Shown: one piece after another, positions 52,150 to 64,000 of the stretch
How positions within the stretch are numbered: position 1 is the first letter of the stretch
Layout of the letters: each line of letters begins with the position of its first letter
Assembly (NCBI GenBank): GCA_963575745.1
Contig: CAUYUJ010000669.1
Span: 980,501-1,044,500, forward strand
DNA from: Prorocentrum cordatum
Taxonomy: Eukaryota; Sar; Dinophyceae; Prorocentrales; Prorocentraceae
DNA: 64,000 nucleotides
Direction: 5' to 3'
Position numbers and translations under genes: made by a program
The notes under the pieces: model-generated
The model's input: only the letters and a program-made list of their open reading frames with translations
What the model was told of the DNA's origin: nothing
Databases searched by the model: none

Positions 52150-52328
52150 GCGGCGCGTGCAGGGGGCTGGCGCGAGGGGGGGGTTGTGAAGGCGGGGGGG
52201 TTCTGAAAAGGCAGGGGGCGCAGAAACGCCTGGACGCTTCCGGTAAGGCTCTTTAGAAGCAGGGAGGCCTTCGAAGAAGCCACCTGCCTTCATAAACGGT
52301 TCTCGCGCCACCCCCTTTGGCACGCCGC
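52150..52328. mobile_element. Small terminal-inverted-repeat element (MITE-like), copy 2
   Basis: The left end (gcggcg...tggcgcgag, 52,150-52,176) and right end (ctcgcgcca...cgccgc, 52,302-52,328) are inverted repeats whose outer 6 and inner 9 bases match exactly. The middle differs by small changes. The interior contains 'ggccttcgaagaagcc' and 'ttctgaaaagg' words related to copy 1 at 39,010, and both right ends read 'aaccg/aacgg' before the inverted repeat. Confidence 0.6.
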
Positions 52329-53489
52329 AAATGTGCAGTGCAGCGTTGATCTGTTTTCGGGGTGCTGGTTTCCCCGAGACCCCGTGGCAGAGGCCGAGGG
52401 CTGCGCACCTGCAGCTCGTCGCTGCTCGAGCTTCGCGGTCTGGTCGCAGGTCGAGTTTCGCGGGATGGGTTCAGAGGTGAAAGATACCGATACAGCATCG
52501 GCGTTGAATTTTTTAACGGGTGGAGCTCAGCAGGGGCTCGCAGTTTCTGAGGTCTTTGTGTATCCAGCGGGTTGTTAGGCGAACACATGGTTTGTTCCTA
52601 TATAGCGTCCTTTATGGCTGTAACTTGGCTGGACCAGGTGAATTCGCTTTGACATTATGGTCAGAACGCACCCGAGGAGAGGCCTGGAGAGTAGCAGTAT
52701 CAGTATATGTTTGGTCCACCATGGGTCGGACAGTTGTTTTTGTCCAGAGGGCGTCGCGATATCGCGAAGGTAGCTGACCGCGTTTCGCGCGCCGCGAAGC
52801 TCGAAGCCAGGTGACCAAGGCTTGCAGAGACCAGACCAGTTTTACCTCACAGGCCTTTGCATCGTCCATCGTGGTCTGAACGCGATCGGCGGAATTCGTG
52901 GCACAGGGTGTGCGGATTCTCTGCATATGTGATTGTTGCCATTCTGGCACCATCTGCGACATCGACTCGTTTTATTCGAGAACCCTTGCGGGAAGTTGCC
53001 AGGCGTTCGCGGGCAGATCGACTTTGAGAATATAGCAGTTCCAGGTCTTGCGAACGTAATCTACGTATGCGCAGTTCCTCCTTCAGGTGGAAAGGAGGTG
53101 CAAAGATTTTAAGGTCTCCAAGCAGCTCAAAAGAGGCATGCCACTCGGCAGGGAAACGTAATTAGTGCATCGTTTCCCCTTCCGTATCTGTGCTTTGGGT
53201 TGGAGAGCGGGGGGGGGCGTGGACTCCATTTTGCCAAGAAGCTAGCTACTTGACGCTTTTTGTATCCTCATCAGCCCATAAAGCAACGTTGTCGAAGCGA
53301 GTTGCTGTGATCAGGAGGCAAGCACAGGAACATGCGGTGGAACAATGAGGGGGGAAGTTGTCAAACGAGAGTTTGGGATCGGCCTGCGCAAACCCAGGAG
53401 TGGGCCATAGATGTGTTCGCGTCCCGGTCGAATAAGGGGGAGGAGGAGGAGGAGGCGAAGGCGGAGAACGGCGTTGGGGCCGCGCCATC
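52329..53489. other. No gene recognised
   Basis: Nothing identified. 53,428-53,455 is a short GGA run. Confidence 0.4.
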
Positions 53490-53650
53490 GAGGCCTTCTG
53501 AGGGTGCTATTGGGGGCAGCATTGGGGTCCTTGAGGCCCGCTCTTGGGGCTCTCTTGGGCAATGCTGGATGCCTGTTGGTGCTCTCTCGGGGCCCTCGCT
53601 GGGCGCTCTTGTGGTTCTCTTGGGAGCCTCGGGGGCGCTCCTGAGGCCAC
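53490..53650 (+). repeat. CTTGGGGGCC-type array (plus orientation)
   Basis: 'gctattgggggcagcattgg', 'cttggggctctcttgggc' and 'ctcttgtggttctcttggga' variants. Confidence 0.75.
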
Positions 53651-55439
53651 CTTGGATGACATCGATCAAAGACGGGAGCGGCGCATATTCAGCTTGTCGG
53701 GGCTCAAGAGACGGGGATCCATGCAAACGGGTGTCAGTCAGAGCGCGGGATCTTGCAGGATCTTGCAGAGCCAGGGCTGCACTGACCTGGGCTTGGGTGC
53801 AGGATCCTGAGCACAATGCAAGGTGGTAGCGGTGCGTCCGCGCATGATCCAGATTTTGAGGCACCGTGTATTTTGTATGTTTGTTTGACAGGGATGGGGG
53901 AGGCGGGGTGGTACGGGTCCTGCTTGGCTGCTGGTTTGGTGGGGGAGGGGGTGTCTATGAATAAGGAGCAGCGATCAAATTCCCAACGGGTACGCCACAA
54001 GAAGTCTCTCGCTCACTCACTCACCCCCGCCCTCCCACCATGTTTTGTCGCACCGAAGACTCGGCATAAGCAAAGGTCGCCATCGGATGGGCAGCCATCG
54101 CGAACCACCAATACAGGCGCCGGGTACGCGACGCTCGCGAGATGCGCCGCCCAGGACAGGTGCGCCGCGCGCACCAGGTGCGCCAGGCCACCCAGCGGCC
54201 CAAGCGTGCCAGGCGCGCCTGGCGCCACGTGCGCCGACTGCGCCGCGTGCTGCAGCCGCGCCATGTGCGACACGCACGCAGAGTGCGCCTGGCGGCGACA
54301 GGTGCACCAGCGCGCGTGTCAGCGCACATCGAGCAACACGTCGGCTTCCCCAACCGCCCCCCGCGGGCAGCATGGTGCATGGAGTGTGCGTGTGTGTGTG
54401 TGTGTGCACCTGCAGTGATTTCTGCACTTGTTTTTTGTCTGGGACAGTGGGCGGCGCAAAGTGTTCAGCTCTGACCTTTGATCACGCCCCCGACATCCCT
54501 GTCCGAAAGCGGTGCGAAGTGGTTGTGGATTGCCCGCTCATGATGGCGATGTTGCTGCCGCGTACACCCCAAATGTTTCGGGGCAGGGCTGGTTGGGGAC
54601 ATCTCATGGTTGATGGTTGGTGGCCGGTCGAGTGAGGGAAGGGGTGCTTATTATAAGGACCAGTGAGAAATCCATCCCCAAACGGAAAGGAGGGAGTTAG
54701 AAGTGGAAGAAGCGCGCTCAACCACTTCCGCCCAGAGGTGTGGTGGGATTCGGGCATTGAATACCCCACGGATGGATCCAGCATGTGTGTGTGTGTGTGT
54801 GTTCTCGTCAGCGGTGTTGTATTAGTGAATTATCAGAGGTTGGTTGTCGACAGATTTGGAATTTTGCACAAGATGGGTTACGAAAGAGGAATGCATGCAC
54901 AATGTGAGCTTCTTATCGAGGGGCTAAATGAGCGGATTGTGCAGCCTGCGTGTAGTGATATGAGGGATATCCTCGGGCATCGGTTTGTCCATCCACAATA
55001 TAAGAGTGTACATGTGTGATTCAGCCTCGGCAGTCCCTTTTGCCACTCGCTAAAAGGAGGTTGTACTTAGATTCATTCGTGCGAAAGGGCGTCGCGTGGT
55101 GTGCCTTTGGCGTGTATGTAATGCCGCATCTGGGATTTTGGGCATGCCGACGGCGGGCAGTTGGCGTGGACTGCCTACAACTGGATACGATAGTTTATCG
55201 TCTCTCTTGCCGAGCTGCCTGTAGCAAGTCCAGTCGCCGTGCCAGCCCAGCAGTACGGGTGGCTGGCAGCTGTTAGGTCACCATACAGGAAGCTGTCACG
55301 TGGGACACCTTGCGCCTCGACGGTTTGGCAAGCCATAACATGTGGTACGCCCCTCCGCGTCGTGTCGGGGTGCTCCTCCCCGTGTTCGTCGTCGTCTTCT
55401 TCCCTTCTCTTCTTCCCTTCTCCTCTCTTGGCTCTTGGC
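53651..55439. other. No gene recognised
   Basis: 54,150-54,310 is built of short 'gcgccaggc' / 'gtgcgcc' self-complementary words. (GT)n runs are at 54,388-54,408 and 54,784-54,803. The frame near 54,830-55,019 (VNYQRLVVDRFGILHKMGYE) is protein-like but unrecognised. Confidence 0.4.
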
Positions 55440-55760
55440 GCCTCTAGGAGACCTCCAAGTGACATCCTGGAGGCTTCTTGAGGGCCTCTTGGGGGCTCCT
55501 CGGGTCGTCCTAGGGCGCTCTAAGGCAGTCTGGCGCCGTCGGAGTCCGTCTTCGGGGCCGCTCTGGGCCGTCTTGAGGCCCTCTCGGGGCTCTGAGGGGT
55601 CATCGTGAGGGCTCCCTCTTGGGCAGTCTCTGGGGCCTCCTTGGACCGTCTTGGGGCCATTTGTCAGGCTTCTTTGGCTATCCTGAAAGCTTCGTGAGCC
55701 CTCTTGTGGCCCTCTTCGGGGTATCTTGGTTCGCCTTGGGGTGTTCTTGAAGGTTTCGTG
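55440..55760 (+). repeat. CTTGGGGGCC-type array (plus orientation)
   Basis: The longest such array here: 'cttgagggcctcttgggggc', 'cgtcttggggccatttg' and 'ccctcttcggggtatcttgg' variants. A weaker continuation lies at 56,187-56,330. Confidence 0.8.
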
Positions 55761-57149
55761 GATCGTCTTCGGCTGGCAAACGCCTACATGTAGAGAACGG
55801 AAAGACTAATCCACGATCTGATGATAATAAATGGTAACGAAGGCCTCATGGCGGGTGCCGCCGACCTTGTTCGCTAGGACGATGAGGCGGAGGATGAAGA
55901 GGAGGATGAGGAGGAGGAGCTGGAGGAGGAGCTGCAGGAGGAGCTCAAGGAGGAGCTGGAGGAGGAGTAGTATGGCGGAGGGGGGCACAACCTCGGGGAC
56001 CCCTTAAGGACCTGGGACCCCCCTGGGTCCCCGCCTGACCACACCCCCTGGGACCCTCCTTCCATCTCCCCTGCGGAGGAGGTATCAAAGGGAAGATCTG
56101 ATTCCCTTTGACTCGAGGACGTTCCTCGATTTCGTAAAGACGAACAGAAAGCGTGAGAACTGGAATGGGAACACTTCATCTTCGAGGCGTCTTGGGGCGT
56201 TCTTGGCTGGCGGAAGCCTGAAAAGGCGAGAACGTGAAAACAAACTCATAACTTGCGGACGCTCAATGATTTCGACATCTTCGGGCTATCCCGGAAGTTC
56301 CCTTCTGGGCCGTGTTTGGGGCCGTCTTCGGCTTAGAGGCGCATGAGCCATCTTGGCGGCCTGTCTGGGCCGTCTCGGACGCCATCGCGGGCACGTTTGA
56401 CGCGTTGGATAGCCCCAAAGAGGTGTCAGGCCGTTCAACGAGCCCCTGGAAGGAGGGAGCGGTACACGCAACTGAGCGCTAGCAGAGGGGGGTCCTGAGA
56501 AGATCACAGGATCCCCATACAAGGCAGCCGTTTGCATTCTGCCAGCCCTCAACATGCTAGGAGGCATGGTGACGGAATTATGATTCCGCGCAGTTTGGCA
56601 ATGACAGATCTCTTCGTGTCACCGCGCACGTCACCGTAACATTGACACGATCGGCATTCCCATGGGGTGAGTTCGCGGATTATGACCACGACATATATCA
56701 GATCTCCGCTTCCCAAGATCACGAGGAGGCAGAAGATATCGGCAGGGGCGGTGTTCTGACTACAGCAATCCGCAGGGCCGTGAGAAAGTTGAGTGTCGAG
56801 TACGGACGCCAGGACCGCTTCGTTCTTTTCTGTCAGGGTCAATGCTGCGGTGCTCCGTCGGCTCCTTTGCAATCACACCTGGCGTGCAAGCATCCGCTCA
56901 GATTGTTGGTTGATTTCTGCTGTGTAGAATCTAGCAGGAGTTCAGCGTCGAGAGGGTGTTCCGCCAGTGCCAGAAGTACGCGAGGAGGCTAACCAACATG
57001 CAGGAGCCCCAGGGCCCCACAATATGACGATTGTGAAGATGAGGGGAAGGGGGAGGGGGAGGAGGAAGGGTGAGGAGGAGGAGGAGCAGGAGGAGCAGGA
57101 TCATTGTTCGGAGCAGGACGAGGAGTATCCTGTTGCCCTTGGGCCCTAG
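55761..57149. other. No gene recognised; GGA run
   Basis: 55,880-55,970 is GAG/GGA (with AGCTGCAGG interruptions); 57,040-57,110 is another GGA run. No coding motif. Confidence 0.45.
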
Positions 57150-57655
57150 AGGGACACGACAGGTGCACACGTTGCTCCCCCACCATGTACCGCCTCCCAA
57201 ATGTGTAAGCATCGCCCGTCGATTCGCGAAATGCTATTTGCAGTTCTCTCTGCGGGCCTGCGCTCGCCAGCTCTGGTCCCGGGTCGTTTCCACTAGAGGG
57301 TGTTTCGCTAAAGGGTGCCATATTGGGCACTGCGCCGCATGGTGCGCGGGGTGGCGGCAGCCGCTGAAGGGGGTGTGGCGATATTGGCCCCGGCCGTCCC
57401 TGGGGCCGCCCAGTGTGAATTGTCCGGAGGCAGCGTGCACGCGTCAGCTGACGTGGTGTTGTGGCGGTGCCCTGCGCAATCCAGTTTTCGAACACTGGCC
57501 TCCCGGCCACCTTTGTTTGGTGCGGCCTTGTAATGCTGCGGCGTACTGAGGCCTGTGGCCTTGCGACTTGTGATTTGTGGCAGTCGCTCCAGTTTTGGGG
57601 CCAGTGCTCTGCTTACGGCCTGTCCGCACAGCTACTCCCCCACACCAACACAGGC

Positions 57656-57712
<57 letters not shown>

Positions 57713-58230
57713 CACAGACACACACACACACACACACACACGCACTGCGTTGCATCTGAACAGCTTCCCCGTGGGCCATGGTGCCGAAATTATGATATGT
57801 TTCCCCCTCCCCCGCATCTCTGGGCAGAAGCTTAGCGTCGACGCCAGGCTTTGCTATGACTCTGTGATCCGCAACATCCGAAGCACCAAGTACACCGCTT
57901 TCGACAATGACTCGAGTCGGGCCAATGTTTTCGGGGCGTGCTGGACTCAGGAGCGTGCGGCCTAGTGCGGCTACCAAATCGGCGAAATCAAGTGCCAGCT
58001 TTGTTCGGGATCGTCGGATTCCATATTTCACAGGAATTGGTTATGTCCAGGAGTTCCGGATCTCAGGGGGGAGTTCTGTGACGAGGACGGTTTAAAGGTT
58101 GCCCTTGAGATTGACCCCGGCTCCTGCTCCAAGGCCGACTAGGTCCTGCTCACCGAGGGGCTCTTCCCTCGTCCAGGTGATGTTGTTCCTCAGCCTGATC
58201 AAAACTCTGCCCCTGAGGTGCAATGGGAAG
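57150..58230 (+). pseudogene. Non-LTR-like retroelement, segment upstream of RNase H (copy 2)
   Basis: Protein-like pieces precede the RNase H copy. ASADVVLWRCPAQSSFRTL (about 57,438-57,495) resembles the Cys/His knuckle that follows the reverse transcriptase in such elements ('C..C......H.LWxCP'), with the His apparently altered. A (CAGA)n/(CA)n tract interrupts the region at 57,652. No reverse-transcriptase palm motif was found. The assignment depends mainly on adjacency to the RNase H. Confidence 0.35.
57652..57742. repeat. (CAGA)n then (CA)n microsatellite
   Basis: About 14 CAGA tetramers followed by CACACA. It falls inside retroelement-derived sequence. Confidence 0.95.
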
Positions 58231-58267
58231 GTGAACGCCCTCCAAGTGATGAACAACTCTTCTCGGG

Positions 58268-59078
58268 CAAGGTGTTCATGGACGGGTCGTGCCAGAAGCA
58301 TGTAGTGTACGATTCTAGTGACAAGTTGGCCCTCTGAATGTGGGCCCCTCTTCTAGACAGGTTTCCCCAGACCTCCCAAGCAGCCGAGTTCGGGGCCTTT
58401 TCTTATGCCTGCCTGTGCCTCACCGTGTCCTCCGTGGGTTTCAGCGATTGTCTCAGCGTCTGTAAGCCCATCTAAGCTCGACCGTGCTAAGATGCTGTTG
58501 TATAAAAGGCTAAGATGCTGTCGTATAAAGGGCTTTACGCAGGCCCCGTGATTTATGCTATTGGGGCCCGTTTGTCTGATGTGGTTAACGTCAGGGCCCA
58601 TGTGGCCGAGTCCGGGGACCTCTCGATCCAGGACCGTGTCCTGAAAGAAGGTAAGGGCGAGGCTGATCGTTCAGCCAGGCTCAGGGCGGCCATGCATCCA
58701 AGGTTCCCTGCCGACGAGGAGCAGCATCTCGTTTGACAAAAGTGTCCCGCAACGTTTCTCGCCTCGCTGCTCGTTTGCTTCCGTCGTGGCCGCAGCTGGA
58801 CCTTGACGGAATTATTTTGTGTGCCACCCCCGAGGGCGCCCAAGGACTCCGCTCCCACCCCTGGAGGGGAACACGAGTGGATGTGGTGCAGGGCCTTCTG
58901 GCGCTGCAACAAGTGCCTGAGGTTTCGTAGGCAAGCCGTGCGACATTCGAATGAAGGCTGTTTGGAGAACCTGCCCCTTGTTGCTTTGTCTGTTGCTGCA
59001 CGTGGCCACTCCTGCCTGGCGTTGGGAATGGCCAACGATCAGAGTTTGATAGTTTGCTCTAGGCACAAAGCATTTCAT
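58268..59078 (+). pseudogene. Retroelement RNase H + zinc ribbon, frame-broken (copy 2)
   Basis: RNase H pieces in order: KVFMDGSCQKHVVYDSSDKL (first Asp, 58,281), FPQTSQAAEFGAFSYAC (Glu), FSDCLSVCKP (second Asp), and after two frame changes VVNVRAHVAESGDLSIQDRV with GKGEADRSARLRAAMHP (last Asp). LAARLLPSWPQLDLDG then parallels LAAKILPRWPRLD of copy 1. HEWMWCRAFWRCNKCLR parallels HEWAWTGEFWQCGMCLR. The second Cys module begins (GHSCLALGMANDQSLIVCSR) and is cut off where the (CAT)n tract starts at 59,079. All four DEDD residues can be located, but stops and shifts make it non-functional. Confidence 0.7.
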
Positions 59079-59189
59079 CATCATCAGCATCATCATCATC
59101 AGCAGCATCATCATAACCATCAGCATCACCATTAGCAACACCATCATCACCATCATCAGCAACGTCAGTATCGACATCGGCAGCATCGG

Positions 59190-59242
<53 letters not shown>

Positions 59243-59386
59243 CCATCATAAGCATCAGCATCAACATCATCACCATCATCATAATCAACACCACCATCAT
59301 CATCATCGTCGTCGTCATCAGCATCCTCATTATAATCATCAGCACCATCAGCATCATCATCATCATACTCAGCAGCAGCAGCAGCG

Positions 59387-59419
<33 letters not shown>

Positions 59420-59875
59420 CCAGCATCAGCATCACCAAATGTCGTCATCATCATCATCATCAACATATTCATCTTCAGAATCATCATCATTATTCTCAAC
59501 ATCATCGCCGTCATCTGTATCATCATCAACATCGTCATCATCTTCATCACCGTCATCGTCACTGTCAGCATCGTCGTCATCATCATCACCATCGGCATCG
59601 TTATCATCATTACCATCATCATTATCATCATCATCACCACCATCATCATCATGAACAGCTTCATCATAAGCATCATCATCGTCGTCATCATCATCGTGGT
59701 CGTCAGCGTAGTCATCATCATCATCACCACTATTACCATCACCATCATCATCACTCTCATCCCCATCATCATCGTCATCATCATCAACATCAACATCATC
59801 GCCATAATCATCAACATTGTCATCATCAGCATCATCATCAGCAGCAGCAACAGCATCATCAGCATCATCATGTTT
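59079..59875. repeat. (CAT)n microsatellite, about 800 bp
   Basis: CAT/CAC/CAG triplets throughout, encoding His, Ile/Met or Ser repeats. It directly interrupts the zinc-ribbon coding remnant on its left. Confidence 0.97.
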
Positions 59876-61085
59876 ACCTCCTCTTTCCCATGCAGCGTTC
59901 CATTATTATTATCCACTTTCGCTGCCCCTTCTTCTTCTTCTTCTTCCTCCTCCTCCTCCTCCTCTCTCATCTTCCTCCTTACCCTTCCCCTTCTCCCCCT
60001 CCTCTTCCTCCTCCTCCTCCTTCTCCTCCTCCCCCCTTCCTTCTCATCCTCTGCTCTCTGGTCGGGGGCCCTGTTCGTCAGGGCCTCCGTGGTCAGAGGT
60101 CCTGGTTATGCCGCTGGAGGCTCAGGACCCCGTTCGGGCTCTGAGAGGCTCGGGTACTCGGCCGCGTCGGCGACGGGCGCATCGGAGGGTGCCGACTGCC
60201 CCCCCCCCCCCCCCCTCTGTGACGCGTTCATCATCCCTTCCCCCCCCTCCTCCTCTGCCCCTGTCTCCTCCTGTTCCTCCTCCTTCTGCGCCTCCGCTTT
60301 CTCCTCCTTCAGGATGTAGCAAATCCAACCCTCCCGTTCCCCCGTTCCTCAGCTTCCTCCTCCTCCGCCCTTGTCCTCCCGCCTCACCTGCTCCGCCCGG
60401 CCCACGCGCGCGCAGGAGCTCAGCTTTCAGCACAGCGGCCTCGACCCGGCAAGGGTCGCGTGGCCGCTGGCTTTCCCGTGGTGGGAGTACGTGCAGCAGC
60501 CTCTCTTGAAGGTCTGATGGTTCATGGTGGGAAGAATCGATGCCGCTACCCTGGCCTCGTTTTCGCCATTTCGGGCCTCTGGCGAGGCCATCTTCGACAC
60601 GGCGGTTGGATTAGCTTCTTAATCCTGGCCAGAAAGCACCTTGGGAGGTCGGGGGAGTAGCGTTATTGTTATGTTCGGATTTCTTCGATAGCCGGGTCCG
60701 TTTCGATCGGTCCAGTTCAATATCGAGTTCGGCCGGTGCTTTACCTTTTGTATTTGGCGCATGTTATTTTGAGCGGTAGCCCCGCTTTGGTTTTCGGTGG
60801 CCCTTCGGTCCGTTTGGGTCCTTCCCCGACCCGCTTTCCTTCATACGTCTCCCCTTCAAAGTCAAGGATGGGGAACCTTCCGCCCGCGCAGCAATTCTAG
60901 TTCGCGTGGCGGGTTGGTAACACGGGCGCGCGTCGGGCCCGCCGCTGCCGTCGTGTCGAGTCGTATTGCACACATGGGATAACAATCAAGTAGGAGCTCG
61001 GCATTTTTCAACGGCGAACCGAGGCCCCACCAAGTAAAAGGGGCTAGGTTGGCCTCGGCCAAAAAGCTGTAGGAACCTCATACGC
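59876..61085. other. No gene recognised
   Basis: 59,930-60,060 is CCT/CTT-rich; 60,199-60,214 is a C-run. 60,690-60,745 has 'ccgtttcgatcggtccagtt' and 'caatatcgagttcgg', a short relative of the GATCCGAT family. Confidence 0.5.
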
Positions 61086-62060
61086 ATGTTCTCAACCGAA
61101 ATGTGCGAACTCAGTGCAATCAGTAATCAGGAAACCGCAGGTGAGTTGGAAGCGCACTTTGAGGCCATCATCGCAGTTACGTCCTTCGACGTGGAGAAGA
61201 CAACAAGCTGCTCAACGGCAGCAAGCGGGGTATGGACAAGCCGTGCCATTGGACCGTGCTTCAGGAGCGGGTCGAGCCCATCCGCTTTGGCGGGGCAACC
61301 CGCCGATATCGCGGCCAGATTCCGAAAGGAGGTTTGCTCCGTATCACGTCGCACATTAGCAGGGGAACGACGCTCCAGCGACTACAGCGTGAGGGCCAAG
61401 GGCACCCTGATCCTTTCGACCAGGTCGGACAGGTGCCACCTCGCCCTGAAGGCCACATGCCATCCAGGCCACAGGCGGTGCAGCAGGGTTGGTCCAAAGT
61501 TGCCGTCGCCAAGCAACACAAATCAATATAAATTGCCGATATCGTCCAATTCCAGGCGCTGCAGGAGCAAGGCATAATGTTCGAACCACAACACAAGAGG
61601 CCAACTTTCCCAGGTTGTGGTCGTCCTTCGCGGAGTTCGCAACTACTTCACGAACGCAACGAGCCCAGAGCCCAGAGTGTATACCCTCAGTCTCGTGCCG
61701 TTCTTGGCGAAACCGTTATTGCAAACAAACGCACATTCCAGAGAAACGGACCACCGAGTGACGGCCCAAGGGATAACACAGTTGGTCGAGCGCATCAGCG
61801 TAATATAAAACCGAGTGCAATACCAGCCACTGCAAGTCGCGCCAGAGATAACCGAAGCGCGGCAGTCACTTCAAGGACTAAAGTTAGATCTGGCGCAGCC
61901 AGACCTAGGACCATTGTCTGGGAGCCGACGCAAATCTCCTGAACATCTTCCCTGGGATCTCCGACAGCGAAAATCCCAAACGAAATCTTCCATGGAATCT
62001 CTAGATTCAGGGGTCGCGAAATCTCCGGAACATGTCCCTCACGACCCGCTCTGCTACTAA
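61086..62060 (+). other. Cluster of protein-like short frames, unassigned
   Basis: Moderate GC, with successive plus-strand frames: 61,086-61,577, 61,577-61,942 and 61,815-62,060. The last is Gln/Pro/Ser-rich. Fragments such as GMDKPCHWTVLQERVEPIRF look like protein but match no family I recall. It could be a decayed Gag; no zinc finger was found. Confidence 0.3.
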
Positions 62061-63035
62061 TGCTTGGCGAAATAAAATGTGAGATCCCCCCTTAGACATC
62101 TGTCGGGGGGGGTCGTGTGTTTCCGTTGCAACCGAGCGTGATGCATGCCTGCTGGCCCGTTGTCGACGCGTGGGGCCACAATTTGATTTGCGTGGGGCCT
62201 AGTGCCGCAGCAGCTACACGCTACATCGGACTGCTGATGCAATTGCGTACGCCCCAATCTGAGCTTGACGTCCCCAACAAGACGGCAAAATAGAGAGGGG
62301 AGGGGGAAGGGGGAGTAGAGGGTAGTTTGGAGGGGTCGGACTGGAGGGGACGGGGCGCGAGGCGTGAGTTAAGTCTAAGAAGAATCAAGTTTACAACCAC
62401 ACGTTGGTGAAAATCCGCGCAGATTCCTTGGCCCAATCGGTAGGCTGACAAGTCAGCACAAACCATCGCTGAGTTTTGCTGTTCGAAGTTTTTCCTTACA
62501 CTTGCTGCCCAGCTTGTCGCTGACCCGTTCGCGCGGTCTCATAGATTGCACGTGCGCGATCCCATACGATCTCGGAGACGAGCTGACCAGGCATAACCAG
62601 TCAGCACAATCCAGTCATTGAGCGCTATTTGCCGGGATTCCCCATTCGAGACGTGATCCGGTCTGTGCTGACCGCTTTGCGTGCGCCCTATGGATCGGCG
62701 TTGGGCCCCCCCCCTGTCGGCGCCCCCAGCGCCACCTCCGGGGCGCTTCGCGCGCATGGGGAGGTGGGCCCAGCGTAAACCCAAGAAAGCCGCGCTGGCC
62801 TCCGAACGTGTGTGTGTTGTTCTGTTTTGTTGTGGTCTCTTGGCTGAGAAAGTGGCACGGGGGTTATTGCACACAGGTCGACGTCAAAAGCCGTGAGCAC
62901 AAGGAGGCCGTGGGCGAGGGGCCCAGCGTGATGCCCGACCCCAGGAGCCCCCCGCCCCGCCCCGCCGCTGTTCGCTCGCGGGGGCACGCTCAGGGACGAC
63001 ATCCAACGATGTTGTTTGAGTGGAGGCCTGGCTGT
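62061..63035. other. No gene recognised
   Basis: No motif or repeat identified apart from a G-rich 30-bp stretch at 62,296-62,320. Confidence 0.4.
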
Positions 63036-63245
63036 CACGGTCCGTTTCGATCCGATCGATTCGATTTGTTATGCACTCCGGCTGGCGAGGTCCGACCCGA
63101 TTTCGATACCCCAACGATCCGATGCGGCCCAATGCTTGCGCGGCGCCGCTGTGCATCTTGGTGCGGCCGATCCGACTCGATTCTGGCTCCGTGCCGATGC
63201 CACCCGCTCCAGCGCACTTTGTATGGTTCTACCCGAATTCCCGAT
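63036..63245. repeat. GATCCGAT-rich dispersed repeat, copy 4
   Basis: 'gtttcgatccgatcgattcg', 'aacgatccgatgcggcccaa', 'tgcttgcgcggcgccgctgt' and 'ggctccgtgccgatgcc' correspond in order to 16,455-16,665. Confidence 0.75.
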
Positions 63246-64000
63246 TCGGTGGTGACCGATCCTGCTCCTGTGTCCACGCGCATACTTGCTTCTGTCTACT
63301 CAGTCGGCGGCATGCACGAGGGTGTTTCGCGAGGGGTGCTGCTATCCATTTACAACCAGGTGCCGCCAGATTTTGAGGAGTCGTCAAGCAGCGTGTCAGA
63401 ATTCCAGGGCGCAATTCAAGAGCCCCTCGGCACCGCGGCGCAGGCGGATGCTCCAGGCTGAGAACACGCTTTCAGTCCGCACGTCATGCCGTGGCGCTGG
63501 CACCCATTCAGGGCGTATAGATGAAATGCGTCGACTGCAAAAACTCTCCAAAAGAACAGGGTACGGCCTTCTAAGCAGGCTGGGGATTTGCTCAGGAGCC
63601 CCATGCCCATCTTGGAAGCCTTGGGCCCGTTCCTTCTTGAAGGGCCCCCCTTGGTGCCACCCCCTGGTGCGCGCTGCCTAGCCATGCCCCTTTGGCAATT
63701 TTTTCAACGCGGTCTGACGCAGCTCCGAATGCTCGTTTGGGTGGTGCCAGGGGCCCGGGATTTGATCCTGACCAGGCTTTCTGTGGGGCGAGCAGTTGCT
63801 TCTCTCTTCTCTTATCACCCTCCTTTCCCTCCTTCCCATTCTTTCTCTGTCCTCCTATTGTTGTAGTGTGAGTCCACGGCTTGCGTCCTTCACACCCGTT
63901 GCGTAGAGCAAGCCGGTGGGGAGCTGGCCGTAGGTCGAGATGGTCCCGCCCAGAAGGTCCTACCACGACGGTCCTGGCCAGATGGCCAAGCATACAGGTT
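63246..64000. other. No gene recognised; relic of the small inverted-repeat element
   Basis: 63,560-63,690 ends with 'ggtgccaccccctggtgcgc', resembling the right end of the elements at 39,010 and 52,150, with 'ccttcttgaagggcc' inside. The left end is not found. The last 300 bp hold nothing recognisable. Confidence 0.4.

Noticed and set aside
59059-59970. 303-codon minus-strand Met/Asp-rich protein
   Set aside because: It is a translation of the (CAT)n tract with no non-repeat core.

Overview
The window looks like nuclear DNA of a dinoflagellate. It is GC-rich, gene-poor, and packed with long microsatellites and with retroelements whose proteins resemble those that fill dinoflagellate genomes (Copia-type polyproteins with the VDD reverse-transcriptase box, RNase H genes followed by zinc ribbons, and cytosine-methyltransferase-like domains attached to reverse transcriptase). 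No bacterial-style operon, rRNA, tRNA or CRISPR array is visible. The species cannot be fixed from sequence alone; Symbiodiniaceae/Suessiales or Prorocentrum-like genomes would fit.

Layout. 1-5,000: AT-rich 236-bp tandem repeats, a perfect 14-bp hairpin, a 42-bp minisatellite and (C)TTGGGGGCC-type low-complexity arrays. 5,045-6,010 (minus): a broken RNase H plus zinc-ribbon tail of a non-LTR-like retroelement. 6,347-12,547: the one intact element, about 6.1 kb lying exactly between two (TA)n tracts. Its ORF1 (ubiquitin-like fold plus RanBP2-type zinc finger) overlaps ORF2 by the four bases ATGA. ORF2 is 1,468 codons and fuses reverse transcriptase, RNase H and a C5-cytosine-methyltransferase-like domain. 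12,800-19,600: duplicated segments, a (CA)n tract and dispersed GATCCGAT-rich and CCTAGG-rich repeats. About 19,700-27,935: a frame-broken Ty1/Copia-like element (A) in which Gag zinc-knuckle, dUTPase, integrase, reverse transcriptase and RNase H are recognisable in order across all three frames. 28,800-36,500: large simple repeats (GGA, CAT, GGT, GACGCC), a 90-bp tandem array and one possible caspase-like exon fragment. 37,800-40,000: two small inverted-repeat element families. 42,400-48,800: a second broken Copia-like element (B) with coiled-coil/Gag, CCCH zinc finger, aspartic protease and the beginning of integrase. 57,150-59,080: a second copy of the RNase H plus zinc-ribbon retroelement, cut off by an 800-bp (CAT)n tract. 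The remaining DNA has no recognisable gene.

How the parts relate. No host pathway can be read from this window; apart from a doubtful exon, everything recognisable is mobile-element DNA. The intact 6.1-kb element contrasts with the decayed ones around it, so it is probably young. It combines a ubiquitin-like/zinc-finger ORF1, a retroelement replicase and a DNA-methylation-like domain, and is the most unusual object here. Two inverted-repeat families (about 180-200 bp and about 220 bp) and two motif families (GATCCGAT-rich and CTTGGGGGCC-rich) recur several times and explain much of the non-coding sequence.
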